A stretch of DNA of 64,000 bases from Astrothelium macrocarpum (Eukaryota > Ascomycota > Dothideomycetes > Trypetheliales > Trypetheliaceae), in contig JAGEMR010000155.1 of NCBI GenBank assembly GCA_021030915.1, positions 1 to 64,000 on the forward strand. The letters run 5' to 3'. The notes beneath the pieces were generated by a model. That model had not been told where the DNA came from. It saw only the letters and a program-made list of their open reading frames with translations, and did no database searches. Positions 25,581-36,777 of this stretch are shown one piece after another (the stretch's first letter is position 1; every line of letters begins with the position of its first letter). A program made the position numbers and the translations under genes.

Positions 25581-26855
25581 TATTAATCAAGTAAGATGTC
25601 GTTTGGAAAGAGAGACTGCTAACGAAAACCTACCAAGCTTGCAACAATGCCAGCTTTTAAACACTTTGTTGCATCCGCGGCCCAAAACCTGATCGATGAA
25701 AGAGTGGCGACTAGGAAGGCTGAGCGCCCTGGCACAAGCGCGAGATGGTTGTTCGCTTAAAAGTCTGTTGGCGAAGCTTTCCCAATGGGCTTTCGATATC
25801 CGCTGCATGCCATTGATCGGACCGAGCCTGATTCGATGGCAGCTTGGCAAAGAGCCGCTACACGTGCATCAAAAGCCTGGATGAAACTGATGCAAACCCT
25901 GGTCTTGTGGCTGGCTGTGCTCCCTTTCGCCTCTGACCTCCCCACGCTTGCCACAACTGCATTCGGTAGGTCTTTATCCCTCTAAACCTTAGGTTCTCTT
26001 TTGATGGCAGGGGATAAGAAGACTTTACGCTTTGCAACCAATAAATAGCCATTGCTACCGAGGAGGACGACACCGTGTCACTGTTGTTGGTCTCCATCAA
26101 TTCACTTTACTCAGTGTGTAAGCGAGCCTCTCTTGAAATATCCTATAACATGAAAGTGTCTTGCCCAAGGGGAGGTAATGAATCCAAGCTGATTACGAAG
26201 TCGAGTACTGCTGCGGAGATATTACTATTTTAAATCCCGGAGTATCGGCAAGATCGGCATGAAACAGGGTAATATGTACTCTGCGCACATAGTATAACCC
26301 GCCCCAGTCGGCCCTGACTCTAGCCAGGACCTTTGCGGAGTTGCGGTGCGGAAACACGCAGTTGAATTCAGATGATCGACGAATAGAAAGACCTTCGCCA
26401 CACGACATAATTTACAAGAAACCATGGCTTCATCGTTTCCTTAGATGCCGTCTTGGCATAGCAAGGAGCTACCCTTGAGCCGGCACCTGGCGGAAGATGC
26501 TAAAATGAATTTCGTCAGCTTACGAAACTTTTGTCGTGTCAGGCTCTATCCCGAGTTCAAAAGTCTCTAAATATGAAGGTCATGAGTAAATGGCTGGTAC
26601 GTTCACGCTCTTCAACTTTTTGAGACATTTGAACGGTTTTGCTAGATCTTTCTTGCCATTAATTATCATCAGACCAAGAGGGGAAACCACCCACTACTTG
26701 TGTTTGGCACGGGTTTGAATATATTGCACCCAGTATCGGCTTTTTCGTTGTCAAATTTTTGCCTGTTTGGTAATTGGTGCTCGGGACCAATATTACGCTT
26801 ATCAACCTCCTAACTCGCAAGCTCGATTCGCAAATCTATTATCGAAGCCATTCCC
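25581..26855. other. Intergenic region between divergent genes
   Basis: About 1.3 kb holding the promoter of the phospholipase B gene and that of the small basic protein. Several short open frames occur on both strands, none with a motif I recognise. Near 25650 the minus strand reads tttaaaag, a weak TATA-like site about 70 bp before the phospholipase start. Confidence 0.4.
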
Positions 26856-27446
26856 ATGGGTCTCTCCGACCGTCTACGTTCGTACTGGGAATATCGTCGC
26901 CTTCAAAGGCGCTATCTCAACCGCTCCAAACGTACAAACTTCGTCTCTGAAGCGGAATATGTAGACGGCGAATACGTTCACCACGATCATCCCTCTCAAA
27001 CTTCAACTATATCTGCAGCCTCTCAAAACAACGCTCCACGACAGTCCTTCTCATATCACTCGCACTTGGACACTTTTCCGCGTCCGCGCTCAATTTCAGT
27101 ATCTAACGGCTCGGAAGATGGTGCACATGCTGAGAGGGGCCGACCACCTGCCATATCATCATACTCGAGTACCGCACCATCGAGAACTAGGACATTTGAG
27201 TCAGACATTGGGAGACGGCGCTCTAATCTCACAGGATCAAGCGCGGCTAGTGATTGGGAGTGGCGTGGAGCGGATTTAGGAGTAGAAGAGAGGCAGAGGA
27301 GGGAACGGAGGCGTATGACGATTAATGAGGAGTTTGGATGGGAATCGAGGGGTGCTGGTGAGTTGGATTCGGTTGGAGAATTACCGCCTAGGATGCGTCA
27401 AGGAACATGGCTGGGGAGAAGGAGAAGCATGTTGGGGAGAGTTTAA
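26856..27446 (+). CDS. Hypothetical Arg/Ser-rich protein, 196 residues
   Basis: Open frame of 196 residues with start context ccATGG and no obvious intron. The N-terminus (MGLSDRLRSYWEYRRLQRRY) is a basic helix-forming segment. The middle is Ser/Arg-rich and probably disordered. The C-terminal half has a charged helix (ERQRRERRRMTINEEFGWE) and a basic tail (GRRRSMLGRV). No signal peptide, membrane span or known domain. The amino-acid make-up and the clean stop look like a real lineage-specific gene, but I do not recognise a family and give no function. Confidence 0.5.
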   Translation: MGLSDRLRSYWEYRRLQRRYLNRSKRTNFVSEAEYVDGEYVHHDHPSQTSTISAASQNNAPRQSFSYHSHLDTFPRPRSISVSNGSEDGAHAERGRPPAISSYSSTAPSRTRTFESDIGRRRSNLTGSSAASDWEWRGADLGVEERQRRERRRMTINEEFGWESRGAGELDSVGELPPRMRQGTWLGRRRSMLGRV

Positions 27447-27649
27447 AATGCATAAAGAAGTGGAAAATAAGATTACTTGTGACGGCTGAATCAAATGCTT
27501 GATGGTCCACGACAGAGTTGCGTAAGACAGGTGCAATCACTATGCATTTTGAGGTAAGTTTTTTTAGTCATTATTTTGTTGTATATAAGTCTTATGATTC
27601 TGTAGCATGCACTCACTGTTTGAACCCAGGCTTCCACACCTGTGCCGTT

Positions 27650-28459
27650 TCAAGCCTGCAAAGTTGGATATCCTATTCCGTCCTCTGTACAATTTGGAGT
27701 TACTGCACAAACCGCACTCGCTAGGCCCTCCCTGAAAAAATTACCTGCCACTGGGCCTTGCAGTCCCGCTTCTGCTATGTACGCATTAAGATTGAAGTTG
27801 TTTCGTACTCCCGGCGTATATTGGACGCTGGCTGGAGGAGTGTAATTGGCTGGTTGACGATAGACGAGAATGGTATAACGGTGGGCAGCGACAGAGAGCG
27901 GCGTAAGGGACATGTACGGTGCAAGGATGGTAGGAGACTGCGTGCTGATACATGAGGGTTGAGCGTTGTCACTATAATGATCAATCAATGAAGTACTTAT
28001 TTCGACGGTGAAGCAGACATGATTAAGTGAAGGAAGTCGCTGAGCACAGGAAAAGCTGGGCCAGGTGCGTCCGGGTCGACGATGAAGATGGTGTAATTTG
28101 TTAACGAGGGATCATAGTTGGGTTCAGGGAGAAAGGTGATGATAGGTTGAAAGAGGGTTTCTATCGCATTTAATAGATATATTTCGGTCTTGTGCCAAAG
28201 CGAATATACCTGTTGAGGAGAAATTATTTCCTAGATTGACTTGTTTGCCATCGTAAGCCACCTGAACAATCGTATCGGGATCAAAACTAGGAATGAGGTT
28301 CGGAACTAGTTTTGCAAGTGTGAAGGCAGATTTTGCCGCAGCTACACTGTCGGCTTTGGGAGTCGAGCAAGACGTCGATGTCGCGTCAATCTCGAATTCA
28401 GATCCCGAAGAGATTGCCGAGATAGCGGCCACCAAACTGAGGAACAAGAACCAATGCAT
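27650..28459 (-). CDS. Secreted phosphatidylethanolamine-binding protein (PEBP) family
   Basis: PEBP-fold protein; fungal members include carboxypeptidase Y inhibitor Tfs1, but secreted ones have no settled role. Three exons on the minus strand: 28459-28210, 28160-28019 and 27971-27650, giving 237 residues. Residues 1 to about 18 are a hydrophobic signal peptide (FLFLSLVAAISA). Core PEBP landmarks are VQVAYDGKQVNLG, the ligand-site block IFIVDPDAPGP, the FLHLI strand restored by intron 2, and AAHRYTILVYRQP with the conserved HRY. The third exon joins only through a GTCTGC donor; the canonical alternatives leave a stop. Asn-linked sites include NFS, NYT and NCT. Ends without GPI signal. Family assignment is good; the exact splice of intron 2 is less certain than intron 1. 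Confidence 0.85.
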
Positions 28460-30096
28460 GGTGTTTTTTCTCTGCTGCAGTTGAGATTTAGTACTTGGTT
28501 CTGAGACTGATCACAGTGGCAAGCTCGGCATATATCTTGACAGGATAATTGCGGAGGCTGTCCCATCACTACTCTGCTGAACTGTCTAATCCCGGTAAAC
28601 GAACGTTATTTTAAGTCTAGTTGCTGAGGTGGTGTGTCTACAAGAAGACTAGACGTTGCGAAATTAACGAATCTGAGAGTGTGATCATAACGCAGTAGTA
28701 TCTGCACCTACATTGAGTTTAGTACCCAAGCGTCTACGGATGCGTTAGTGCCTTGGTGTTATTCATTTTTTGGGTAGACAGGTAATCTTGTTGGATATCT
28801 TCGCACCCCGCATTTGTCGCTCATGTGAATTTCAACTGCTTGTTGATGTAATTATTCATTTCTGTTGGCCTCAGTTTTTGCCATTCGGCACATACACTAG
28901 TCAACCAGCCTTTAGTTTTGTTATCCAATCCCACCCCCACAGTTATTAAGTATTGTATGTGTATTGATTGCACTGGTCGTCTATCAAGATTAAATTGGCT
29001 AGGGATTCGAAATTTCGTTCCAAAACATGTTGTGAGCGGATTTGCTATGCAGGCCACTCATCGACGGTGACCTACCAACAACATGGCTCTGAGTGGACGC
29101 AGCTCAAAATGCAAGGGGACCAAAAATGAGAAATGCGGTGCGCAAGGAAAGGGAACTTGCCTTTGGTCTGCCGTAGCGGAAGCGTATCTTTAGCATGCAA
29201 CCGACTGATTTAGTTATCTTGATTGAGAAAGTCTGGAGAGGCATAAAATGGCGAAAGCAGAATCATGTTTTGGAAGAACCTGGCTAGGGACTGAGGGTTA
29301 ACTGAGCACATGAAAGAGAAGACGAACACGCGACAGGTTTTAAGCATTCATTGGACACGATAGGTTTTCGGTCGTTGTATCAGTACGACAGTCAATCGTA
29401 TGTCTTTACGCGTCAGACTGCCACACTAGCTGAAAAGGTACAATCAAACAATATATTATCTCGTAGATTGCGACGACTGTTGACGCTTCCAATAATGTTA
29501 TATTGTCAAGTAATGTAATGAAGCCAATATCAAAAGGTGCATACGAGTTCAAGAGGAAAATAAGTAGGGAAAGGAATGCCATACCTATGACTGGAAGTCA
29601 AGAGAGTGTACTTACCGAGACATATGATTACGCACTTCAAGAGTTTCTGGCACGTTTCACCTGATCATATTTGAGAATAATCTGTCAGATCCTTTATAGG
29701 AGAGGCCTTTCAGTACCTTATTCTGTGAGTGAGATGTCGTGTGATTGTCCAAGGTCAGCTGGCGTGTCCTGACAATTACTGGGTAGGATTTGATGAGCGA
29801 CGCTGTAGAAAAGGAGCAAACGTTGATTTTAAGATCACAGAGTACCGTAGATATCTGCTGAAATGAGTACGCTGTACATTCGCAATAGGTTGTTTGAGTG
29901 TTGGTCAAGGTCGGATGGTGAAGATGTTCTTGAAAACTCTCCGACGCGGAAACTTCACGAATCCATTTCAACGAGTCAACCCTCAAATCTTTGCAACTTC
30001 AGAGCACGTTACTCTATATCCCCAGACCAGGAATCGCCTTTGAACTTTGAATTCCAAACACAACAGCCAGTCAAATCGGGTTCAGGATCTTCCGCC
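28460..30096. other. Intergenic region between divergent genes
   Basis: About 1.6 kb with the promoters of the PEBP gene (minus) and rpn12 (plus). Moderately AT-rich in places (29450-29530). Short open frames only, nothing I can support as a gene or repeat. Confidence 0.5.
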
Positions 30097-31023
30097 ATGG
30101 CGGATCAAGAATTGTCGTCAATTCTCAAGCAACTCCATCACTCCCTTGGTAGTCGCAATTACTCACAGGCGCCTGCTCTACTTTCTCGAGCGAAGATCTG
30201 TCTTCTTAATCTCAACGCTCTCATACCTTCGCCTCAAATCCAACAGCACCTGCTCCTTGCCGCCCGCGAGACTCTCGAACTTGGTGCCCTCACTTCTATC
30301 CGCCTACAAGATCCAGAAGCCTTTACTCGCTATTTTCAACAGCTCCAACCCTTTTACAATCTACCTTCTAATATTCTCTCTAAAGACGGAGGTAACACAA
30401 GTAAAGTGACTGGATTATATCTCTTACTGCAACTGAGCCAAGGCGACTATGCGGGTTTTCACACCACCCTCGAGGCGTTGGAAACACAAGCACAACAGAC
30501 TGAGAGACAGCTAGGCCAGGGAAACACAATCTCTAGAAGTTCCGGCAAAGGCCTGGAGGAAGATGCATTTGTGCAGTATCCGATACGGTTGGAACAAGCC
30601 TTGATGGAAGGAAGTTATGATAGAGTTTGGGGGGAGACCAAGAGCGAAAGAGTACCGAGCGAGGAGTTTGCCATTTTCTCTGATGTACGTTTGATCATTC
30701 AGCGTATCTTTTATCTCCAGCCTTTTGACTAACACGAGTTTCAGGTTCTAATCGGAACAATTCGTAGCGAAATTGCATCTTGCAGCGAAAAAGCTTATCC
30801 TTCATTACCTATCTCAAATGCCAAAAATCTCCTGTTCCTTGATAGCGAAGGTAGCGTTGTGCAATTTGCGCAAAGTAGAGGTTGGATAGTGAAAGACAGT
30901 CGAATCTACTTTCCTCAGCTCGAAGTGGAACAATATGGGACAGAGAAGGACGTATTGGCGACAAGTGGACAGGTCATTGAGAATACATTGGGGTATGCTA
31001 GAGAATTGGAGACGATTGTTTGA
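30097..31023 (+). CDS. rpn12: 26S proteasome regulatory subunit Rpn12 (PSMD8)
   Basis: Subunit of the lid of the 19S regulatory particle, which deubiquitinates and feeds substrates into the proteasome. Two exons, 30097-30684 and 30745-31023, give 288 residues (yeast Rpn12 is 274). The fold is the CSN8/PSMD8/EIF3K helical type. The diagnostic RLEQALMEGSYDRVW segment is present at about 168-183, followed by the winged-helix part with EIASCSEKAYPSLPI, AKNLLFLDSEG and a final FAQSRGWIV...YF strand. The start ATG has context gccATGg and opens into a helical MADQELSSILKQL. An open frame continues upstream of this ATG, but that part does not resemble the family. Confidence 0.92.
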
Positions 31024-31337
31024 CGTGTCTTTGGAGGTTGGGGAACAACACAGATACAATTATGGTGTATAATTAGTATGCATTCGAGCCCAGGCGTATC
31101 AATATAGATCTCGAAGAATTCAAGCCTAACCTTGCGAGCAATGACTATCCTGATCGAGCTGTCAACTCTTGTTTGCAGCTTCCAATGTCTCCAACATTAG
31201 GTAGTTCCAAGTCTCCAGTCTTTTCATCTAAAATCCAGTCCTTGACTAGTCATCTCAACGCCATGCAATGCAAATGAAATGCGAGACGAAGGTGCTTTTC
31301 TTTCCAACCCGTGTTTGATACTCTTTCCCGGATGTGT
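31024..31337. other. Convergent 3' intergenic region
   Basis: 314 bp between the stop codons of rpn12 (plus) and the uL11m gene (minus). Should hold both 3' untranslated regions; nothing else is visible. Confidence 0.6.
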
Positions 31338-32216
31338 TCACGGTACCACTGCAACTCCAATGCTGCCAGCCTGCGCAATCACGCTCTTACATAACCCCTC
31401 GAGACTCAGTCCGGCCAATCTCGTCTCACCCTGTTTTATCTTTGCAATCTCATATATGTGCTTCAAACTCACGGTTCCTACTAAGCCTGTCCCACTGTTT
31501 CCGACAGCACTCGTATTTCCTCCGTCTTTGGCCTTTCCCCCAGACGTTAAGAGCTCTTTGGGACCATTCACCAAACCTCCCGTCTCTGCTATTTCTGCTA
31601 TAGTCCTTGTACTATCCGCTACCTCACCGCTGCGATCTTGCTCACTTGATTCTTTGGTCCCTTTCTTTGACCACAATCTTTTGGCAGCATTGGTAGCAAC
31701 CGCACTTTCTACCTCCGCAACTACGCCTCCTAGTATTCGACGATGTGCCTTGGGGCCAGCGGTATTTCCTGCCCCACGAATTTTGTTCTTGCGCTCAGCA
31801 GCACCGGCTGCAGCGAGGAGTAAAGTTGCAGTTGGCGGTGTACGGAGATCAAATGTGAACGAACGATCTGGGCGGACGACAACAACTGCGGGAATCGGGG
31901 TACCCGGATTGAATGACGCTGTACGGGCATTAAATTCCTGCGGGGGAAGACGAGCATGTCAGTATGGAAGATGCTCTTGTATGCAGGGATTCATCGGGAT
32001 AGAAAAAGTGTTACAGCACGGAAGCTGGAATCGAACAAGCGACCTTAAAGCATGAAGCAAGAATAATATAGAGAATATAAGACTGACTTTGCAAAAATCC
32101 ATAGACTTGACGCCTTTGCTCCCTAATGCAGGACCGACAGGAGGCGAAGGCGATGCTTGGCCTGCGCCAACGATGAGCTTCACGATTTGGTCACGCTGGA
32201 TACCCTTGTGCGCCAT
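31338..32216 (-). CDS. mrpl19: Mitochondrial large-subunit ribosomal protein uL11m
   Basis: Nuclear-encoded protein of the mitochondrial 54S subunit, part of the GTPase-associated centre. Two exons on the minus strand, 32216-32088 and 31937-31338, give 242 residues. The N-terminal domain is classic L11: QIVKLIVGAGQASPSPPVGPALGSKGV, MDFCKEFNART, then PAVVVVRPDRSFTFDLRTPP. The C-terminal RNA-binding part appears at the end (VGTVSLKHIYEIAKIKQ, LAGLSLEGLCKSVIAQAGSIGV). Between the two lies a roughly 75-residue Ser/Gly/Lys/Glu-rich insertion (about residues 115-190) that bacterial L11 (about 142 residues) and yeast Mrpl19 (158) do not have. The single 150-bp intron carries a tRNA-like relic. Confidence 0.93.
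32015..32060 (-). other. tRNA 3'-half-like relic inside the uL11m intron
   Basis: Read on the minus strand, the intron contains a piece resembling the 3' half of an elongator tRNA-Met. There is a CTTCAT anticodon-loop-like stretch, an AAGGTC variable-loop-like stretch and a T-arm with the canonical GTTCGATTCC loop. The T-stem pairs at four of five positions. A run of T follows (pol III terminator-like). The 5' half (D-arm, A box) is absent and replaced by AT-rich sequence, so it is not a functional tRNA. Confidence 0.4.
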
Positions 32217-33253
32217 GACATGTGTTGGACTGCTGCCTATTGCCAGGGCATTATAAAACGATCATCGACATCATTTTTGCGGAGTGGTTGGTGATGGAAA
32301 TATGATATGCGGAATTCGGGCGGTCGAAATTTGGCAGGACCGAAATTCTGCCGCAGACTTAAATTGTTTACACTAAGACAGCCAATCCAGTTACCAATCC
32401 AGTTACCAATACAGTCACCCTTTGTACAGCTCTAGAAACTTGATCATTTGACCGCAAATGTTCGGACGTGAACGCGGAAAACTTTATCATCTGATTGGCC
32501 ATCGCGAAAGCTTGTTGTGATAGCTAGATTTGCGTCGATTCTGTGGATGACTTTGCCGAGCATCGTCGAGCATATCTGCGAATCAATCACGACCCAGCAG
32601 GTACAGACCGGACGGGGGATTCTTGGCTTGAATATGCTATACTTTGACTGCTTACGCTTTTGAATTTGCCTTGGAACGCCCTTTCCAGGCGCATCAAGAC
32701 GAACGGCTCCGCAGATTTCCGAATGCTCTAAGAACAATTGCTAACACCAGCATCTTTCGCTTCAAATAGACGCATGGTGAATGTGCTGCATCGTCTTAAC
32801 AAACTATGTTCGCCTTGATATTTGTATGTTTTTGATTTGAGCTGGCCTAGATTACACCTTTTTAATGTAATCAAGCACATACTAAAATCTGAGCGAAGCC
32901 TTGTAGTGACTAATCCAGATGGAGATTTGTTGGTGGGATTTTAATTTGACATAATTGATTCATGAAATCGGATATGATCGCCATAAAGAACACTGGGGAT
33001 TACTAGCGAAATCAAGCTCCTTTTAGTTGAGGTGTCCTGACTCTTTGAACACAAGACTCGGTCACGCCAGTATGTCCACTTTCAAAGCCGGCACTCTTGT
33101 GCGGGAGACAAAGAGAAAGGAGATGGCAAAATTAAACAAACCCTAATGATTTGGCCACAATGTCTTTTGAGATTGTACTGTCTTCTAATTGATTAGGCTA
33201 GCCGAGGGTTCATGAGTTATTCAAGTCCGGAGCTCGCAACCCTTGATAGAAGC
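32217..33253. other. Intergenic region upstream of the uL11m gene
   Basis: About 1 kb of normal-to-AT-rich DNA ending at the target site of the first transposon. It holds the uL11m promoter. A short near-tandem sequence (ccaatccagttaccaat, around 32383-32412) is the only local repeat. No gene supported. Confidence 0.45.
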
Positions 33254-33255
33254 TA

Positions 33256-33465
33256 CACTCGCAGGAACGTTGGGCGTCCCCTCCGCACCGCCGCTTCCCC
33301 GCACCCTCCGCACCACCAAATTTGTATGAGAATTCGGGATCAGCCCAGCACAAAAGCTTGGTGGTTGCCTTTTTAGCTGAAATTTGTGCATTTGTTCGTT
33401 TGATTTCCTAATTCGGTAATTTTGAAGCCGTTAGTGTGGTGGTGAGGTCGAAATGGCTCGAAAAC
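33256..33465 (+). repeat. Left terminal inverted repeat of the Tc1/mariner element
   Basis: About 210 bp matching the inverted complement of 36557-36775. The outer 90 or so bases are GC-rich and identical to the other end; the inner half differs mainly by transitions. Confidence 0.85.
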
Positions 33466-36400
33466 GTCATTCCACTGTATCTGATTCAATCAATTCGAAT
33501 AAAAAATTAGTTCCATTTTGGACTGAATTATCTCTTTTAATAATTGAAATCAGAATTGTCAAACGGGTTGAAATAATTATAATAATGGATGAAATTCCAT
33601 TTATAATAATTAATGAATAGATTACGGAGATATAAATATCTCCTTCTACTGATTCGTAATCCAAATTATTTTAAATCAATTTGAATCCATTTTTTAATCA
33701 ATTATTATTTGTTTTTTTAATAGATTTTTCATTTAAAATTTCATCACGGAATATTAATATGATATCTATTCATGATAATAAAAAGGTAATTCATTCGATT
33801 GAATCAATAATTAATTCAATCAAATCGGTAATAATTGAAAAGAAATTAAAATCATTCTATTTCGATTTAATCTGATAATTCAAATATAAAAATAAAAAAA
33901 TATATATAAATTTGGAAAATAATATTATAAATTCGTTCGGTTAATATTGGAATTCTTATTTTTATAATAATTTTAATAATATAAGATTTAATAAATTATC
34001 AAATAGCCAATTTGATAATATTAAAATCGAAATTAAATTAATTTCAAAATCATTAAAAATTCGAAATCAAATAATCTATTTATTTATCAATTTATCAGAA
34101 TTAGAATTATGAATCAAAATTGATCAGAAATTAATTTAATACTGGATCGAATGAAATGAATAGAAATTTATAATATCTCTCATTATTGAATTGATAGATA
34201 ATAAGATTTCGTTCAAAATGGTAAATAAATATAATTTAATAAGATATTTATATTATTCGATTTATTATAGAATTAATTAATTAAATATCAGATATTTATT
34301 ATCGAAATAATGAAAGAAAATTTTTTTCAGATAATTTAATAGATTAAAATAATTGATAATTTCGTTCATAAAATTATTGAAAAATGAAAATATCCAAATG
34401 ATTATGATTAAAATTTGATCTGATATTAGATTAATCAAAAAATTTAAAAATATATCTGATTTTTTATAACTGATTTGAGAATTTAGAATGATTTGATAAT
34501 AAATGATTCAATTAATTCAGAATAATTATTATTTGAATTATTTGAATTATTTATCGAATAAAATGATCAAAAACGTAGAATAAATTCGGTATTAATTCCT
34601 AATTCCGCGAATATTATTCCCATAAATATATTCAATTTTTATTAAAAAATAACTGATAAATGGAATATCAGATCAAATACGTCTACCGAAGCAGATATAT
34701 TGAATGAGAGATTATAAAGGAGAATTTCTGATTCATTATTATTATTAATATCTGAATTAATAATGGATGAAGGCGTATCGGTATATTTAGAATGGTATAA
34801 ATAACGAAATAAATAGAAATCGATAAAAACTGAATTTAATAAAATGATGAAGATATTTGATCAATATAAATATGATTTTGAAGGATTCAAATTTCTGCGG
34901 CGAAATAATAAAAAAGTCAAATTATTAATTGAGAAAGATATTATAAAAGATATTATTATGATAATTTTTTAAAATATCAAAAAATGGAATCAGAAATGAA
35001 TTAATTAATAATTTGATCAATTAGATAAATAAATAATTTATTAATTAGTCAAATAAATAACTGATTTAATAATTAAAAGAATAAAATTATGATGGAAAAA
35101 ATAATAAAAAAAATGATGGAAGAAGATAAAATATTCGAAATGGATGAAATTAATTTAGATATTCGAATTCGTAATATACGCGCAAAATTTCATAAAATTG
35201 ACATTTTTATTCTAATAATTTATTAATAAATTCAATATTTAATGATATGATTCGGTATATGATATATATTTATTATACGATCTGATTAGATTAATTCATA
35301 AATTTTAATATAAATATATGATATATTATTCCGCCATTTTTTTTCTAATAATTTATTAATAAAATCGATATTTATCAATAAATTCAATATATTTTAAATA
35401 TTGATTATATAATTTTATCATATATTCATTTTTTTATAATATTTTTTATATAATTCTTTATAATATTTTTCATAATATTTTAGATAAATTGAAAATATCT
35501 GATTTACGAAATTATGAATTCAATTAATTAAAAATAAAAATATATGAATTACGAAAATGCCTTTATATTTATTTTTTATTCTTTTCAATCTTTTCGATAT
35601 ATTAAATCAAATATTCAATAAAATCGAAATCTTCTGAATTTGAATATAATTTATAATACCTTTTAATAAAATCTTTGAATTTAAAAAAGAATTTTTTAAT
35701 CGGATTCAGATCAGAAGAATATAAAGATAAATATATCAGTTTCATTCCGAATTATTTTATAATCAAATTAATTATTTTCTCATCATGATATATTAACGTA
35801 TTATTCATTATTAATATTGAATTTGATAATGGATTATCAGAATCAAATAAAAAATATTTCAATAATAATGATTCTTTCAATTAATATACGAATATTTGAA
35901 TTATTATTAAATTTTCGTAAATTCAATAATCCAGAATTCCATTAATTATATACGTCGGAAGGATATTATAATATCGTCTATGTTTGAAAAAATAATACTG
36001 AATTATTTTCAATTCTTTTGATATTCAATCATAAAGGCGAAATCTAATACATTAATCCGTTTCATTCTCATTAATATATATCAATTATTCAATTGAATAT
36101 TATATTATTATGATTATATAATTATCACGAAATTTAATAGAACGTTTTTTTATTATTTAATAATATTCCAAATAATTTATTAATTATTGAATTTATTATT
36201 TCGAAAATGAATATTAATCTTTTTTTTCATTCAACCGTTCTGATATAATCTTTTCACCATTAATAAGGGATTCACGAGTATATCAAATTATTGCCAGATC
36301 CATTCAGCCATTTCGTCGATATACATACCAGATTTCGTGAAAAAATGCTCCTCCAGAGTCTCAATAATAACAGATGTCAGAATTCGCGGAGGACCGTGAT

Positions 36401-36556
36401 GATGGATTGGATTCAAAAGGCTATCATATAATTTGATATTTCTTTTAATCCTTTTTATTGTTCGAATAATTGTGTAAATAATTCGGGTAATATCACGTTA
36501 TAGGAGATCATTATAATCTAAAAACGTGATAACAATAATATATTAAATAAAAACGA

Positions 36557-36775
36557 TATTTCGGACCATTTCAATCTCATTATCACGCTAACAATTTCAA
36601 AATTATCAGATTAGAAAATCAAATGATTAAATCACCAAAATGAACAAATTTCAGCTGAAAAAGTAACCACCAAATTTTTGTGCTGGACTGATCCCGAATT
36701 CTCATACAAATTTGGTGGTGCGGAGGGTGCGGGGAAGCGGCGGTGCGGAGGGGACGCCCAACGTTCCTGCGAGTG
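36557..36775 (-). repeat. Right terminal inverted repeat of the Tc1/mariner element
   Basis: Inverted partner of 33256-33465. Includes the transposase start codon at its inner edge. The inner part carries more C-to-T/G-to-A changes than the left copy. Confidence 0.85.
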
Positions 36776-36777
36776 TA

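Larger units (their letters stand above)
33254..36777 (-). mobile_element. RIP-inactivated Tc1/mariner-type (IS630) transposon, 3.5 kb
   Basis: The element occupies 33256-36775 and is flanked by TA on both sides (33254-33255, 36776-36777), the standard Tc1/mariner target duplication. Terminal inverted repeats start CACTCGCAGGAACG. A degenerate transposase runs on the minus strand from an ATG at 36569 to about 35560. Its helix-turn-helix end keeps HGPPRILTSVIIETLEEHF and MYIDEMAEWIW (about 36395-36280). Its catalytic end keeps a DDE-type block with the second Asp changed (MNNT instead of MDNA, near 35800), then LYSSDLNPIKKFF near 35730. Stops and C-to-T/G-to-A changes pervade it. The left 2.1 kb (33470-35550) is extremely AT-rich and not assignable; an ATG at 33453 within the left repeat opens MARKRHSTVSDS, possibly a second lost gene. 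Clearly dead. Confidence 0.88.

Noticed and set aside
31279..32055. Long plus-strand open frame of 258 codons
   Set aside because: It is the antisense shadow of the uL11m gene, whose minus-strand protein is clearly recognisable.
32383..32412. Near-tandem ccaatccagttaccaat repeat
   Set aside because: Only two imperfect short units in intergenic DNA; too little to call a repeat family.
33467..33875. Small open frames in the AT-rich island
   Set aside because: Open only by low stop frequency by chance in RIP-mutated DNA; no protein features, apart from the possible ATG noted in the left TIR.
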